From: CAWJMN01 sp963844055
GTDB taxonomy: Bacteria; Planctomycetota; Planctomycetia; Pirellulales; Pirellulaceae
Direction of reading: 5' to 3'
DNA: 64,000 nucleotides
Assembly (NCBI GenBank): GCA_963844055.1
Contig: CAWJMN010000001.1
Coordinates: 3,286,001-3,350,000, forward strand
The translations under genes and the position numbers were made by a program. The notes beneath the pieces are model-generated. The model was given only the letters and a program-made list of their open reading frames with translations. It did no database searches and was not told where the DNA came from. This document shows positions 13,253 through 23,015 of this stretch, in pieces (the stretch's first letter is position 1; each line of letters opens with the position of its first letter).

Positions 13253-13864
13253 TTACTTCACGGTGAAAAACTGTTCGTATTCGTGTCGCAGCGATAACTT
13301 CAACTCGTGCCCCACGTAGTCGGCTAGTTCAGCAATCACAGCAAGGCGCTCGGCGTTTTGTTCACTTCGAGGATCGCTCAAGATGAGGCAGGCCAGTTGT
13401 AGGAAGTGATTCCTAGCACAGGCAACTTGCAGCGCAAAAGCAATCTCCCCCAGGATTCGTGCCGAGGTCACACGAGTGTACTTCTCTCCGTACGGCTGAT
13501 CATTGATCACCGTAATAGAGTCGACATTCCAATGCCCATCATTCGTACGCCACAGATGAATCCCCCGAACCTTGCAAAGCTCAATGCTGACCGGGTGCCA
13601 AATGAAGTCAGAAAACTTCACAGGAGACGACAACCGCACTTCACCAACCGTCATCGAACCCAGTGTCAACGGATGGTGCTCGTTGGCACCATAAGGGTCG
13701 CCGTAGATATCGTTGACATCCGCCCCAATCACCACATCGGCAACAGGTTCGCGCACCAGCGATTCGATGTGCCTTTCAATCCAATGACTGGCGCGACGAT
13801 CCAGCACAACGCGGATCTCTAACTCTTGATAATGTCGATAGATTGTAAATTTTACGGTGGACAT
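13253..13864 (-). CDS. Conserved-looking protein of unknown function
   Basis: 203 residues, no family recognised. The ATG at 13864 is preferred to a longer frame because GGAGG lies six bases upstream and the extra N-terminus looks non-coding. The N-terminal part ('TVKFTIYRHYQELEIRVVLD') could be beta-rich; the middle has acidic turns 'GADVNDIYGDPYG'; the C-terminal third is helical with 'SARILGEIAFALQVACAR'. No signal peptide or membrane segment, so probably cytoplasmic. It converges with the prolyl oligopeptidase gene, from which it is 91 bases away. Confidence 0.65.
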   Translation of the reverse strand: MSTVKFTIYRHYQELEIRVVLDRRASHWIERHIESLVREPVADVVIGADVNDIYGDPYGANEHHPLTLGSMTVGEVRLSSPVKFSDFIWHPVSIELCKVRGIHLWRTNDGHWNVDSITVINDQPYGEKYTRVTSARILGEIAFALQVACARNHFLQLACLILSDPRSEQNAERLAVIAELADYVGHELKLSLRHEYEQFFTVK

Positions 13865-14476
13865 TTTGTCCTCCATTCCCTTTGCGGGTCGCAAAACGCC
13901 TTTTCTCCAAAACAAAAACGGGATACGACAAAAACTGAGTGCTGCCAGAGACGGACTCGATTCCAAAAGATCGAGCACACAGGCAGAAGGCTGGTATCAC
14001 GGCCCAGCGAGAGCACATCAAGTGCAGAGCTATCGAACGCTCGGTAACACACGAGCTGCTATGAAGAGCAGCCACAGAGGTGTCACCTCAAGGTATGAAA
14101 ACCGACAAGTTGTAAGCAGCGTGCGACAGAACTGCGAAGATCATCATGGCCTAACCGCTTCTGCCACCATCATTGATCATAACAGGCAGGCCAAACCACC
14201 TCTAGGACTTTTTTCGAAAAACAACGGGCAGCATTCCGGCTCGCCGCGAACGCCTGAGCACAAACCGATCAATGGCCACATTGACGATCCTTGATCGGCG
14301 ATATGCACTCTTCCACTGACCGTTCGACAGCATGTCCGCCGGAAATTGCAAAATTATCACCAACCCTTTTCTGGGTGGGAAACGTATAGGTCGTAGGCCG
14401 CAGGAATAGAGGCGAAGATCGCCAGCGACGACCCAAGCGACGCACGACGGCCTACTCAAGCAAGAAAGTCAAAGCC
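13865..14476. other. Intergenic region without a recognisable gene
   Basis: 612 bases between divergent genes. Open frames here lack ribosome-binding sites and family resemblance. Promoters for both neighbours are expected, but no clear consensus was seen. Confidence 0.6.
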
Positions 14477-14926
14477 ATGGAAAGCGCGACAATTTATCGC
14501 GGGTTGGCCGACGTGGTTCTCGTGATCCATGTCGGTTTTGTAGGGTTTGTCGTTTTCGGTCTTTTGCTGATCTTGCTCGGGGGACTTTTGAGGTGGGGCT
14601 GGGTCCGCTACCTCCCCTTTCGAGTGCTTCACCTAATGGCGATCGGCCAAGTCGTCGTCCAAGCGTGGCTCGGGATCATTTGCCCACTGACAACCCTGGA
14701 AATGTGGCTACGCGAGAAAGCAGGGGACTTTACCTACCAAGGAACGTTTATTGCGCATTGGCTGCAAAGCATCCTTTTCTATGAAGCCCCCGCATGGGTC
14801 TTTACCTTGTGCTACACGACGTTTGCGTCACTGGTAGTTGCCAGTTGGGTGCTGGTGAAGCCCAAGAACTGGCGAAGGCATGGTTCTGCTGTGTCGCTGC
14901 CGGATGAGTCCGTGCAGAATTCCTAG
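14477..14926 (+). CDS. DUF2784 family membrane protein
   Basis: 149-residue inner-membrane protein with about four transmembrane helices. It fits DUF2784: an N-terminal 'YRGLADVVLVIHVGFVGFVV', then 'LLRWGWVRYLPFR', 'WLGIICPLTTLEMWLRE' and a C-terminal helix 'SLVVASWVLVKP'. The conserved ICPLT-x-LE segment is the family hallmark. Function is unknown. It stands alone, transcribed in the same direction as the PQQ gene 150 bases downstream. Confidence 0.85.
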   Translation: MESATIYRGLADVVLVIHVGFVGFVVFGLLLILLGGLLRWGWVRYLPFRVLHLMAIGQVVVQAWLGIICPLTTLEMWLREKAGDFTYQGTFIAHWLQSILFYEAPAWVFTLCYTTFASLVVASWVLVKPKNWRRHGSAVSLPDESVQNS

Positions 14927-15077
14927 CCGTAATCGGGCCTAACTGCTGTTTGAATCACATACGTTTGCCCTGCACTTCGTCGGCCTTAAATTCTTTGATA
15001 GTCGTTTTTGCACCAAGGTCTTAAAACGGTTACCATAAGCCCTGGGTTTTATGGCAACTTGATGAAGGGATCGATGC

Positions 15078-16374
15078 ATGCGACGTGCGAGTTTGAAGCT
15101 GTTAGTGGCAGGGCTGGTTATCGGAAGTACCATTGCAACTTGGCAGAGTGCGAGTGGACAAACGGCGCCTGGTGGCAAAGTGGACGACCACCAAAAGGTA
15201 GCAGCGACCGATTGGCCTTGGTGGCGCGGTCCAGCCCGCACGGGCGAGGCAAGTCCTGACCAAACCCCACCAACCACCTGGAGCAGTACGGAAAACATCG
15301 CCTGGAAGGCGGAGGTCCCCGGCCGAGGGCATGGCTCACCAACACTCGTCGGCAATCGCATCTTTTTGGCCACATCCGACGAGAAACAAGAGTCTCAATC
15401 GGTCATCTGCATCGACCGCAAGACCGGTAAGCAACTCTGGCTTACAGAAGTGCATGCCAAGGGGGCCATGCGAAAGAATGAAAAGTCGACCGCTGCTTCC
15501 TGCACCCCAGCCTGCGATGGCGAAAAGGTCTACGTGACATTTCCTAATAGTGATGCCATTGTCACCACCGCGTTAAGTCTTGATGGCAAGGTGGAGTGGC
15601 AAACTAAGGTAGCAGACTATGTAATCCACCAGGGCTATGGCTCTTCACCAGCCATTTATCAGTCGCTCGTTTTGGTCTCGGCCGATACCAAGGTAGGGGG
15701 CGCAATCGCCGGCCTTGATCGCAAGAGTGGCAAAATCGTCTGGACGCATGCTCGGCCCAAACTTCCTAACTACACGTCCCCCATCGTTCTCCACGTGGAT
15801 GGAAAGGACCAATTGTTCCTGACCGGTTGTAGCCTTGTGACCAGCCTCGACCCTCTCACAGGAAAAGTAAATTGGGAAACAGAGGGGGCCACCGAAGAGT
15901 GTGTTACCTCAACGGTGACCGATGGCAAACGCATCTATTCCAGCGGTGGTTATCCGAAGAATCATATTTCGGCCGTCCTCACCGATGGCTCGGCCAAGCT
16001 GTCCTGGACAACGACCGACCGCGTCTATGTTCCGTCGCTTCTCTATCGAGACGGGCACCTGTTCGGTGTGATGGATGCCGGCGTTGCCGCCTGTTGGAAG
16101 AGTGACACGGGCGAATCGGCCTGGAAGCAACGCCTGGGTGGTACGTTTAGTGCATCCCCTGTGCTGGTTGGTGACAAAATCTACGCCACCAATGAAGCAG
16201 GCCAAACTTTCGTCTTCCAGGCTAGCGCAGATAAGTTCACCCAAATCGCTCAGCAACTCCCTAGGTGATGAGGCCTTTGCAACCCTGGTGATTTGCGACA
16301 GCCGGATCTATGCCCGCGTAGCAAACCAAGTGGACGGCAAACGCCAAGAAGTCCTGTATTGCATCGGAAAGTAA
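15078..16374 (+). pseudogene. Exported PQQ-type beta-propeller protein, frameshifted near the C-terminus
   Basis: An N-terminal signal-like segment ('RRASLKLLVAGLVIG') is followed by a Trp-rich propeller of the quinoprotein/PQQ-like family starting 'WPWWRGPARTGEA', common in planctomycetes. Repeats such as 'DRKTGKQLW', 'SLDGKVEWQTKV' and 'DRKSGKIVWTH' mark blades. The frame ends at 16268 with 'FTQIAQQLPR', but the +1 frame continues without a gap as 'NSLGDEAFATLVICDSRIYA' to a stop at 16372-16374, which reads like the normal last blade. One extra base near 16254 explains this. It may be a sequencing error, a recent mutation or, less likely, a functional shortened protein of 396 residues. No enzymatic PQQ site can be confirmed. 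Confidence 0.8.
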
Positions 16375-16398
16375 CCCACTTTTTTCCCTGTTACTTTT

Positions 16399-16433
16399 GA
16401 CCGTTTATCGCCCCGCGAATCGCGAAAACGGTC
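16399..16433 (+). terminator. Stem-loop after the PQQ gene
   Basis: GACCGTTT pairs with AAAACGGTC around an inner CGCGAATCGCG palindrome, 25 bases after the extended stop codon. No U-tract follows, so termination is only possible. Confidence 0.45.
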
Positions 16434-16616
16434 AGGCCCTTGTAGCTTGGGGCCAATAAATGCCCCAAGCTTGTTCAGCTTCAACGCCGGATCTCTTAGG
16501 CGTACATTCGCCAACTCTGCTCAGCAGCAAAAAACGGACTGGCCCGTTGTCGGCCTTTTGCTATCCTTCTTAGTTCGACTTCTTTTCTCTGCTGCCCTCT
16601 CGCGTGGTGCTAAATC

Positions 16617-17342
16617 ATGCATGCTTCCCTTCGCTTTCGCTTGTGGTCGAATCTGGCCTGCGCGATTATTGCCGTGCTTATTCTGCTGTTGCCTACGGGA
16701 CGCCTCCTCGCAGCCAGTCCCGTGATGGTTGCCCAGCAGATGCGCGAGTTCGACATCCTGATCGATGGTAAGCCGTGCGGGCAAAGTCGGATGTTGATTT
16801 CGGAGTATGAGGATGGTCATGCCAGCGTTGTGACAGCTGGCAAGATCAGCCTCAACCTGATCCTCTTCACGTTCGAATACGAACTTCGGGAATCCGAAGT
16901 ATGGCATGGTGACAATTTCCTCCGCGCCGAAACAGAAGTCAACAATAATGGAACCAAGTCCAAGGTAACACTCAAAACAAACAAAGGGAGCAGCAAGGTT
17001 TCCAAGGATGGAAAGGAAGCAACAGGGCCCACCTTTTCCTTTAGCAACAACTACTGGCGCGTTCCCGGTGATGCCCACCTATCAAGGAAGGTCCACGTGC
17101 TGGAATCCGAAACGGGCGACGCCAAGGTCTGTACGCTTGAGCGTGGCGAGCCCTCCTCCCTAACCATCCAAGGAGAAAAACTCGCCTGCCGCCGTTATCA
17201 CTTGAAGGGGGATCTACAAGTGGAGTTCGCCTTCGACGATCAAGGCCGACTCGCCTATCAAAAGACAAAGAAACTGGGCCGATTGGCAGAGCTAAAACTG
17301 AAAAGCATCAAGCCCATCGAAGTGACCGTAGCGGAGCGGTAA
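16617..17342 (+). CDS. Exported DUF6134-like protein
   Basis: 241 residues with a clear signal peptide (about 1-33, 'IIAVLILLLPTGRLLAA'). The mature part begins 'REFDILIDGKPCGQSRM' and continues as a beta-rich domain resembling the DUF6134 type, built around 'F-x-I-x-DGK-x-x-G' and a later 'YHLKGDLQVEFAFDDQGRL'. This fold often binds lipids or acts in the periplasm, but no function is known for the protein. It is preceded and followed by short gaps and appears monocistronic. Moderate confidence in the family, high confidence that it is a gene. Confidence 0.75.
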   Translation: MHASLRFRLWSNLACAIIAVLILLLPTGRLLAASPVMVAQQMREFDILIDGKPCGQSRMLISEYEDGHASVVTAGKISLNLILFTFEYELRESEVWHGDNFLRAETEVNNNGTKSKVTLKTNKGSSKVSKDGKEATGPTFSFSNNYWRVPGDAHLSRKVHVLESETGDAKVCTLERGEPSSLTIQGEKLACRRYHLKGDLQVEFAFDDQGRLAYQKTKKLGRLAELKLKSIKPIEVTVAER

Positions 17343-17513
17343 ACCGCCCACGGCAGAATTTCGCCCCAGCCTAGACTCTGTCGAATTTGTCTCCTGACAA
17401 ATTAGCTGTCACTGCGTTTGCCGTCCAAGCTGCTTGGCTATCTCGGACGGGAAGTAGTATTGCTCCCTTGCCAGCCTGTAAGATGATGGGGAATTCATTT
17501 CTTCATCGCGTCT

Positions 17514-19334
17514 ATGTTGGCAGGAAACTATTCTATGCGCCGTTTGCTACAGGGTTGGGGCAGGGGAGCGATGGTCGCAATTTACTTTTGCGGGCTTGCT
17601 TATGGCTCAAACGTCCACGCACAGCAGAGCGACCCTTTAGCCGCCAATTTAAGTTCTCCTTTGGCTGCCGCACTTGATCCACAGATCTGGCGAAAAGAGA
17701 AGCGGATCATCGACCTGCATCAACATATCGGCAACCATCCCGACCACTTTCAGCGAGCCATTCGGATCCTGGATCAAGCAGGAGTCGGCACTGGCGTGAT
17801 GTTGGGCGCGGGAACGGTTACCCATGCCGATGGGCAAAAGTCAGAGTTTGAAAACGCCCGCGACATGGCCAATGGCTTGTACCCCGGTCGCTTCATGCAG
17901 CACATGTTGTTGGACTACCGCGGCTGGGACCAACCCGACTGGAGCGAAAAAGCTGTCAAACAAATTGAAGAGGGACATCGCCTCGGGGCGTCTGGCCTAA
18001 AAGAGTTCAAGCGGCTAGGGCTTTTCTTAAAAGATGGACAAGGAAAGCTGATCAAAATCGATGATCCCAAGCTCGATCCCGTTTGGAAGCGATGCGGTGA
18101 ACTGAATATGCCCGTCTCGATTCACGTGGGCGATCCGAAAGCGTTTTGGCTTCCCTATGATGATAAGAATGAGCGCTGGACCGAACTGAAGGACCATCGC
18201 AGTTGGTGGTTTGGCGATTCAGCAAAGTATCCGCCCCGCATGGAACTACTCGATGCACTCAGCCGGGTGATCGCACGTCATGAGAAGACAAAATTTGTCT
18301 GCGTTCACTTTGCCAACAATCCCGAGGAAATCGAATGGGTCGATGAAGCGCTCACCAAGTATCCCAACATGGCTGCCGATCTAGCGGCCCGCATTCCGGA
18401 ACTTGGTCGCCAAGATCCGAAGAAGGTTCATGACCTCTTTGTAAAACATCAAGACCGAATCTTGTTTGCTACCGATTTCATGGTGTATGACAAGTTGATT
18501 TTGGGGTCGGGCGGGGATGCGGAACGCCCCAGCGACGAAGAAGGGGTGAGCTTTTATCAAAAGTGCTACCGCTGGCTGGAAACAGACGACAAGGATTGGG
18601 AGCATATGACACCCATCCAAGGAGATTGGAAGATCAGCAGCATCCACTTGCCCCCGGAAGTCTGTCGCAAAATCTACTTTGACAACGCTCGCAAGCTACT
18701 CGCTCGTTCCATTCCCCTTCCAACAATCCAGGCCAAGCACATCGATCGCGACTTCGTTCCCGATGGAACCTTCACCGAACAAGAATGGCAACAAGCCACC
18801 CCGACACGTCTAGAATATAACTCGTTTGATAGCGCAGCCCATCCTGAGCTTAGCACGCCTGTAAAAGTACTCTGGTCAAACAAGTTCCTATACCTCGGGT
18901 ACGAGGCACCCTTTACAAAGCTAAGCGTATTCACTCCTCCGCAAAAGGAAGAACGCTTGGGCTTATGGGACAACGATGTCGTCGAGGCTTTTATTGGCAC
19001 CGATGAAGTACATCCTGGTCGTTATACCGAATATGAATGGGCACCTACCGGCGAGTCACTCGATCTCAAGCTCGATTTACCCCAGAAGGACTTTGCTTGG
19101 ACAGCCGGGGCAGAATCTTCTGTAACCATCGACGAAGCCACCAAAGTCTGGCGTGTGGAGGTCCGCATTCCTCTCACAGCCCTTTCAGAAGCCTCGCCCA
19201 AAACGGGCACACGCTGGCGGATAAATCTGTTTCGGCATGATCGGGCCAGCAACACCGGCCTTGCCTTTTCTCCTACGCTGAAGGGCTCCTTCCATGCTCC
19301 CGAACGCTTCGGCTGGCTGGAGTTCGTAAAGTAG
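17514..19334 (+). CDS. Exported amidohydrolase fused to a CBM9/DOMON-like domain
   Basis: 606 residues. A signal peptide is likely (second Met at 17535, 'MRRLLQGWGRGAMVAIYF'). Residues about 60-410 form an amidohydrolase-2 TIM barrel: 'IIDLHQHIGNH' carries the HxH metal motif, 'MPVSIHVGDP' and 'FVCVHFANNPEE' supply further His ligands, and 'ILFATDFM' the catalytic Asp region. Residues about 420-606 form a CBM9/DOMON-type beta-sandwich ('VLWSNKFLYLGYEAPF', 'NDVVEAFIGTDE', 'WRVEVRIPLTAL'). The fusion suggests hydrolysis or decarboxylation of a cyclic or aromatic compound tied to polysaccharide. Substrate unknown. It is followed 53 bases later by putA. Confidence 0.85.
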   Translation: MLAGNYSMRRLLQGWGRGAMVAIYFCGLAYGSNVHAQQSDPLAANLSSPLAAALDPQIWRKEKRIIDLHQHIGNHPDHFQRAIRILDQAGVGTGVMLGAGTVTHADGQKSEFENARDMANGLYPGRFMQHMLLDYRGWDQPDWSEKAVKQIEEGHRLGASGLKEFKRLGLFLKDGQGKLIKIDDPKLDPVWKRCGELNMPVSIHVGDPKAFWLPYDDKNERWTELKDHRSWWFGDSAKYPPRMELLDALSRVIARHEKTKFVCVHFANNPEEIEWVDEALTKYPNMAADLAARIPELGRQDPKKVHDLFVKHQDRILFATDFMVYDKLILGSGGDAERPSDEEGVSFYQKCYRWLETDDKDWEHMTPIQGDWKISSIHLPPEVCRKIYFDNARKLLARSIPLPTIQAKHIDRDFVPDGTFTEQEWQQATPTRLEYNSFDSAAHPELSTPVKVLWSNKFLYLGYEAPFTKLSVFTPPQKEERLGLWDNDVVEAFIGTDEVHPGRYTEYEWAPTGESLDLKLDLPQKDFAWTAGAESSVTIDEATKVWRVEVRIPLTALSEASPKTGTRWRINLFRHDRASNTGLAFSPTLKGSFHAPERFGWLEFVK

Positions 19335-19387
19335 ATATCCAATCCCTGCCTCGATTGCAGTTCTTCCTCGTTAAGTGAGAATTTGCC

Positions 19388-22300
19388 ATGGCGACGGACT
19401 CACTCACGTTTGATGAATCGCTTGTCGATGCGGCGGTTGCCCTAGCAGCCGAATTACAAACGCGAGCGGCGGAATTGCAAACCTCTGCGGAGAAGAAGCA
19501 ACAGTCCGAACTTGACCGGATGCTAAAGCATCCACACGACAAGGCGACGCTCGTACAGCTCACCGACCAAGCCTTTCGCTCCCAAGCTGCGGCCCGAACT
19601 GCGGAGCAATTCGCCCACATTCTCGACATTCAGGGGATTCCTCGTTTCTTTAGCCCTCTCGACCAGGCACTACTTGGTGGGTTTCAAGCCTTTGGGGGCT
19701 GGCTTCCAACGGTCACTGTTCCACTTGTCAAAGCACATCTGCAGCACGAAACCGCCAACGTTGTTCTTCCTGCAGAACCGGACCTTTTACACGAGCACCT
19801 TGCCGCGCGACGCAAGCAGGGCGTGCGGATGAATTTGAACTTCCTTGGCGAAGCACTACTTGGCGAAGAAGAAGCCCAGCATCGGCTGAACAAGTATCTT
19901 GAGACCCTTAATTCGCCCGAAGTTGAGGTGATGTCGGTCAAGATCTCCACCATCTATTCGCAAATCTTGCCAATCGCCAAAGAGCACACGCTACACCACC
20001 TTTGCCAGCGGATGGAACTACTCTACCGGCAAGCAGCCCATGGAACTTTCACACGTCCCGATGGGACCGTGGTTCCCAAATTCATCTACCTCGACATGGA
20101 GGAGTACCGCGACCTTCCACTGACGGCCGAAGTCTTCATGCGCACGCTCAGCCGCCCCAGCCTCACCCAAGTCAGCGGAGGAATTGCTCTGCAGGCGTAT
20201 ATTCCTGACTCCTTCGCCATGCAGCAGCGAATTACGGCCTGGGCTCGAAAGCGCGTGGCCCAGGGTGGCGCCCCGGTCACCATTCGCATTGTGAAAGGGG
20301 CCAATATGGAAATGGAACGGATCGATGCAGCCCTGCACGATTGGCCGCAGGCCCCATTTCGCTCCAAGGCTCAGACCGACGCCAACTACAAGCGCATGTT
20401 GCAGTTTGCCTTACGTCCCGAGCATCTGGCCGCCGTGCATGTCGGCATTGCCTCTCATAATCTGTTTGATGTCGCCTATGGTCTGATCTTGGCACACGCG
20501 AGCGGGGCAGGGGACCGTGTGCAGTTTGAAATGCTCGAAGGGATGGCCAACCATCAGCGGCGAGCACTGCTCGAACGGACCGATCGCTTACTCCTTTACG
20601 CCCCCGCCTGCCGTAAGGAAGAGTTTCTTAACGCCATCGGCTACCTCATCCGTCGCCTTGATGAGAACACGGGGCCCGAAAACTTTCTTGGCCATGCGTT
20701 TCGACTGAAAGTGGGTAGTACCGACTGGAAGCTACTGGAGCAAGGATTTCGCGACGCCTTTCGCACGCCTCTCTCATCCGCTCCCCAGCGCAAACAAAAC
20801 CGTCTGGAGGAAGCCAAACACTCCCCTCGCGCAGAAATGCCCTGGTCATCATTGGAAAATGAGCCCGACACCGACTGGGCTTTGCCGCATCATTTTGACT
20901 GGGCACAATCGATTGTGCAGCGTGATCCTGGCAAACGCTCCGGACAGGTTCTTCCGGTCGTTGTCGCCGGCTACAACGTTTCGGACCGCGTCACCAAGCC
21001 CTGCCTGGATCCTTCGCGTCCCGGCGAGGTACTTTGCCACTATGCACTGGCCACCAGCGCCGACGTTGAAGCCGCAGTCACTTGCGCTCGCGAAGATGCC
21101 GACGGCTGGCGCAGCCGATCAGTGGACCAGCGTAACATGGTCCTAGGACAAGTTGCAGCAGAGCTAAGGCAAGCGAGAGCTGACCTACTCTGGGCTGCGC
21201 TGCAAAACGGTGGCAAACTTTTCACCGAGTCCGATCCCGAAGTCTCTGAGGCCATTGACTTTGTCGAGTTCTACCGCTCCACGGGTCGCCGATTCTTTCA
21301 GCTCGAATCGGTAGAAGCCAAGCCTGCCGGTGTGGTAGTCGTCGTTCCGCCGTGGAACTTTCCCATCGCCATTCCATGCGGCGGCATCGCGGCGGCACTC
21401 GCTGCTGGAAACACCGTCATTCTAAAGCCCGCTTCCGACGCGGTCCTCGTCGCGTGGGAGTTGTGCCAATGCTTCTGGAGAGCAGGCATCTCGCAAAAGA
21501 CGCTTCAGTTTTTGCCTTGCCCCGGCAGCGGCGCCGGCAGTGAACTGGTCAGCCACCCCAGCGTAAGTGTAGTAATCCTCACAGGGGGCACCGAGACTGC
21601 GCTCAAGATGTTGAATCAGAAGCCCAATCTGCATCTATCGGCCGAAACGGGCGGAAAGAACGCCACCATCATCACGGCACTCTCCGATCATGAACTGGCG
21701 ATCAAACATGTCGTCCACTCGGCCTTCAGCCACGGCGGGCAAAAGTGTTCGGCCACGTCACTTCTTTTGCTTGAAGCAGAAATCTATGACGATCCCAACT
21801 TCAAACGGATGCTGTGCGACGCCGTACAAAGCTTGCACGTTGGGTCTGCATACGAGCTTCATTCGCGATTGGCGCCGCTCATCCACGCCCCTACTGGTGC
21901 ATTAGAGGAAGCGCTCAAAGTATTGGAACCAGGCGAATCCTGGGCAGTGATGCCACAGCAGGTTGGCAATTACCCCAACCTCTGGTCACCAGGTGTAAAG
22001 TACGGTGTCCAGCCCGGCAGTTTCACGCACCACACGGAATTCTTCGGCCCTCTACTGGGTGTGATGCGATTTAAGACACTGGCCGATGCAATCGAAATTG
22101 TCAATGCAACGGGCTACGGCCTAACGAGCGCAATCCATAGTCTCGATGATCGCGAAATTGAGGCCTGGAAAGAGGGAATCCAAGCCGGCAACCTCTACAT
22201 CAATCGCGGTACTACAGGCGCCATCGTCCTGCGGCAACCATTTGGCGGCATGGGGCTCTCCTCCGTCGGTCCCGGGCTCAAGGCTGGGGGCCCCAACTAT

Positions 22301-22984
22301 GTCGCCGGCCTTATGAAGTTTAGCGACAAGCCGCCTTCTGCAATTCCATTGGCCAGTGAAATCGTTGATCCCGATTTGGTTTCCGTCGCATCTCACCTCG
22401 ATGTTGCCAGTATCAACGATGCAAAGCTCGTTCGCGTCCTCGTCAGCTACGATTTCGCATGGCGCGAAGAATTCTCGCAAGAACACGACCACTTCATGCT
22501 ATTAGGGCAAGATAACGTGCGTCGCTATCGCCCATTTCGAGAAATAAGCGTTCGGATTTTGTCCCAAGATAGTCGCTTGGACCGTATCGCCCGACTGGCT
22601 GCCGCACACCTCACCGGCGCCCGCGTCGTCGCCAGCTGTGCACCATCCTGCCCACCTGACTGGCAATCGGAAATCAGCCACCTCACGCAAACCTGGCAAG
22701 AGCCGATAGAGATCTGCACCGAGTCCGATGAAGAACTCCTGACCCGAATCGATGGCAACCGTCAGGTTCGCCTCCGCTTTGCCGCACCGGACCGCGTCCC
22801 TTTGTTGCTTCGCCAGTACGCCGCCAAAACCGGCATCTATCTGGCCGATGTCCCCGTCAGCAGCGAAGGTCTCGTAGAACTCCTCTGGTATCTGTCAGAG
22901 CAAAGCATCTCCTACGATTACCATCGCTACGGCAACCTAGGCATCCGCTCAAACGAAGAACGCCGATCGCTAGTGGATGCTTAA
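19388..22984 (+). CDS. putA: Bifunctional proline dehydrogenase / glutamate-semialdehyde dehydrogenase
   Basis: 1,198-residue enzyme that oxidises proline to glutamate: FAD-linked proline dehydrogenase gives P5C, then NAD-linked aldehyde dehydrogenase finishes. N-terminal PRODH barrel (about 60-460) with 'YLDMEEYRDLPLTAEVF', 'AYIPDS', 'RIVKGANMEMERI' and 'GIASHNLFD'. ALDH domain (about 520-1010) with 'VVVVPPWNFPIAIP', the Glu of 'SAETGGKNA', the catalytic Cys of 'FSHGGQKCSATS' and 'EFFGPLLGVM'. A C-terminal domain (about 1010-1198) resembles the extra ALDH-superfamily domain of long PutA proteins. No N-terminal ribbon-helix-helix DNA-binding domain is present, so it should not act as its own repressor. 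Confidence 0.94.
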   Translation: MATDSLTFDESLVDAAVALAAELQTRAAELQTSAEKKQQSELDRMLKHPHDKATLVQLTDQAFRSQAAARTAEQFAHILDIQGIPRFFSPLDQALLGGFQAFGGWLPTVTVPLVKAHLQHETANVVLPAEPDLLHEHLAARRKQGVRMNLNFLGEALLGEEEAQHRLNKYLETLNSPEVEVMSVKISTIYSQILPIAKEHTLHHLCQRMELLYRQAAHGTFTRPDGTVVPKFIYLDMEEYRDLPLTAEVFMRTLSRPSLTQVSGGIALQAYIPDSFAMQQRITAWARKRVAQGGAPVTIRIVKGANMEMERIDAALHDWPQAPFRSKAQTDANYKRMLQFALRPEHLAAVHVGIASHNLFDVAYGLILAHASGAGDRVQFEMLEGMANHQRRALLERTDRLLLYAPACRKEEFLNAIGYLIRRLDENTGPENFLGHAFRLKVGSTDWKLLEQGFRDAFRTPLSSAPQRKQNRLEEAKHSPRAEMPWSSLENEPDTDWALPHHFDWAQSIVQRDPGKRSGQVLPVVVAGYNVSDRVTKPCLDPSRPGEVLCHYALATSADVEAAVTCAREDADGWRSRSVDQRNMVLGQVAAELRQARADLLWAALQNGGKLFTESDPEVSEAIDFVEFYRSTGRRFFQLESVEAKPAGVVVVVPPWNFPIAIPCGGIAAALAAGNTVILKPASDAVLVAWELCQCFWRAGISQKTLQFLPCPGSGAGSELVSHPSVSVVILTGGTETALKMLNQKPNLHLSAETGGKNATIITALSDHELAIKHVVHSAFSHGGQKCSATSLLLLEAEIYDDPNFKRMLCDAVQSLHVGSAYELHSRLAPLIHAPTGALEEALKVLEPGESWAVMPQQVGNYPNLWSPGVKYGVQPGSFTHHTEFFGPLLGVMRFKTLADAIEIVNATGYGLTSAIHSLDDREIEAWKEGIQAGNLYINRGTTGAIVLRQPFGGMGLSSVGPGLKAGGPNYVAGLMKFSDKPPSAIPLASEIVDPDLVSVASHLDVASINDAKLVRVLVSYDFAWREEFSQEHDHFMLLGQDNVRRYRPFREISVRILSQDSRLDRIARLAAAHLTGARVVASCAPSCPPDWQSEISHLTQTWQEPIEICTESDEELLTRIDGNRQVRLRFAAPDRVPLLLRQYAAKTGIYLADVPVSSEGLVELLWYLSEQSISYDYHRYGNLGIRSNEERRSLVDA

Positions 22985-23015
22985 GCCAAGCATACCTTCA
23001 CGACCAAGCTGGGCC

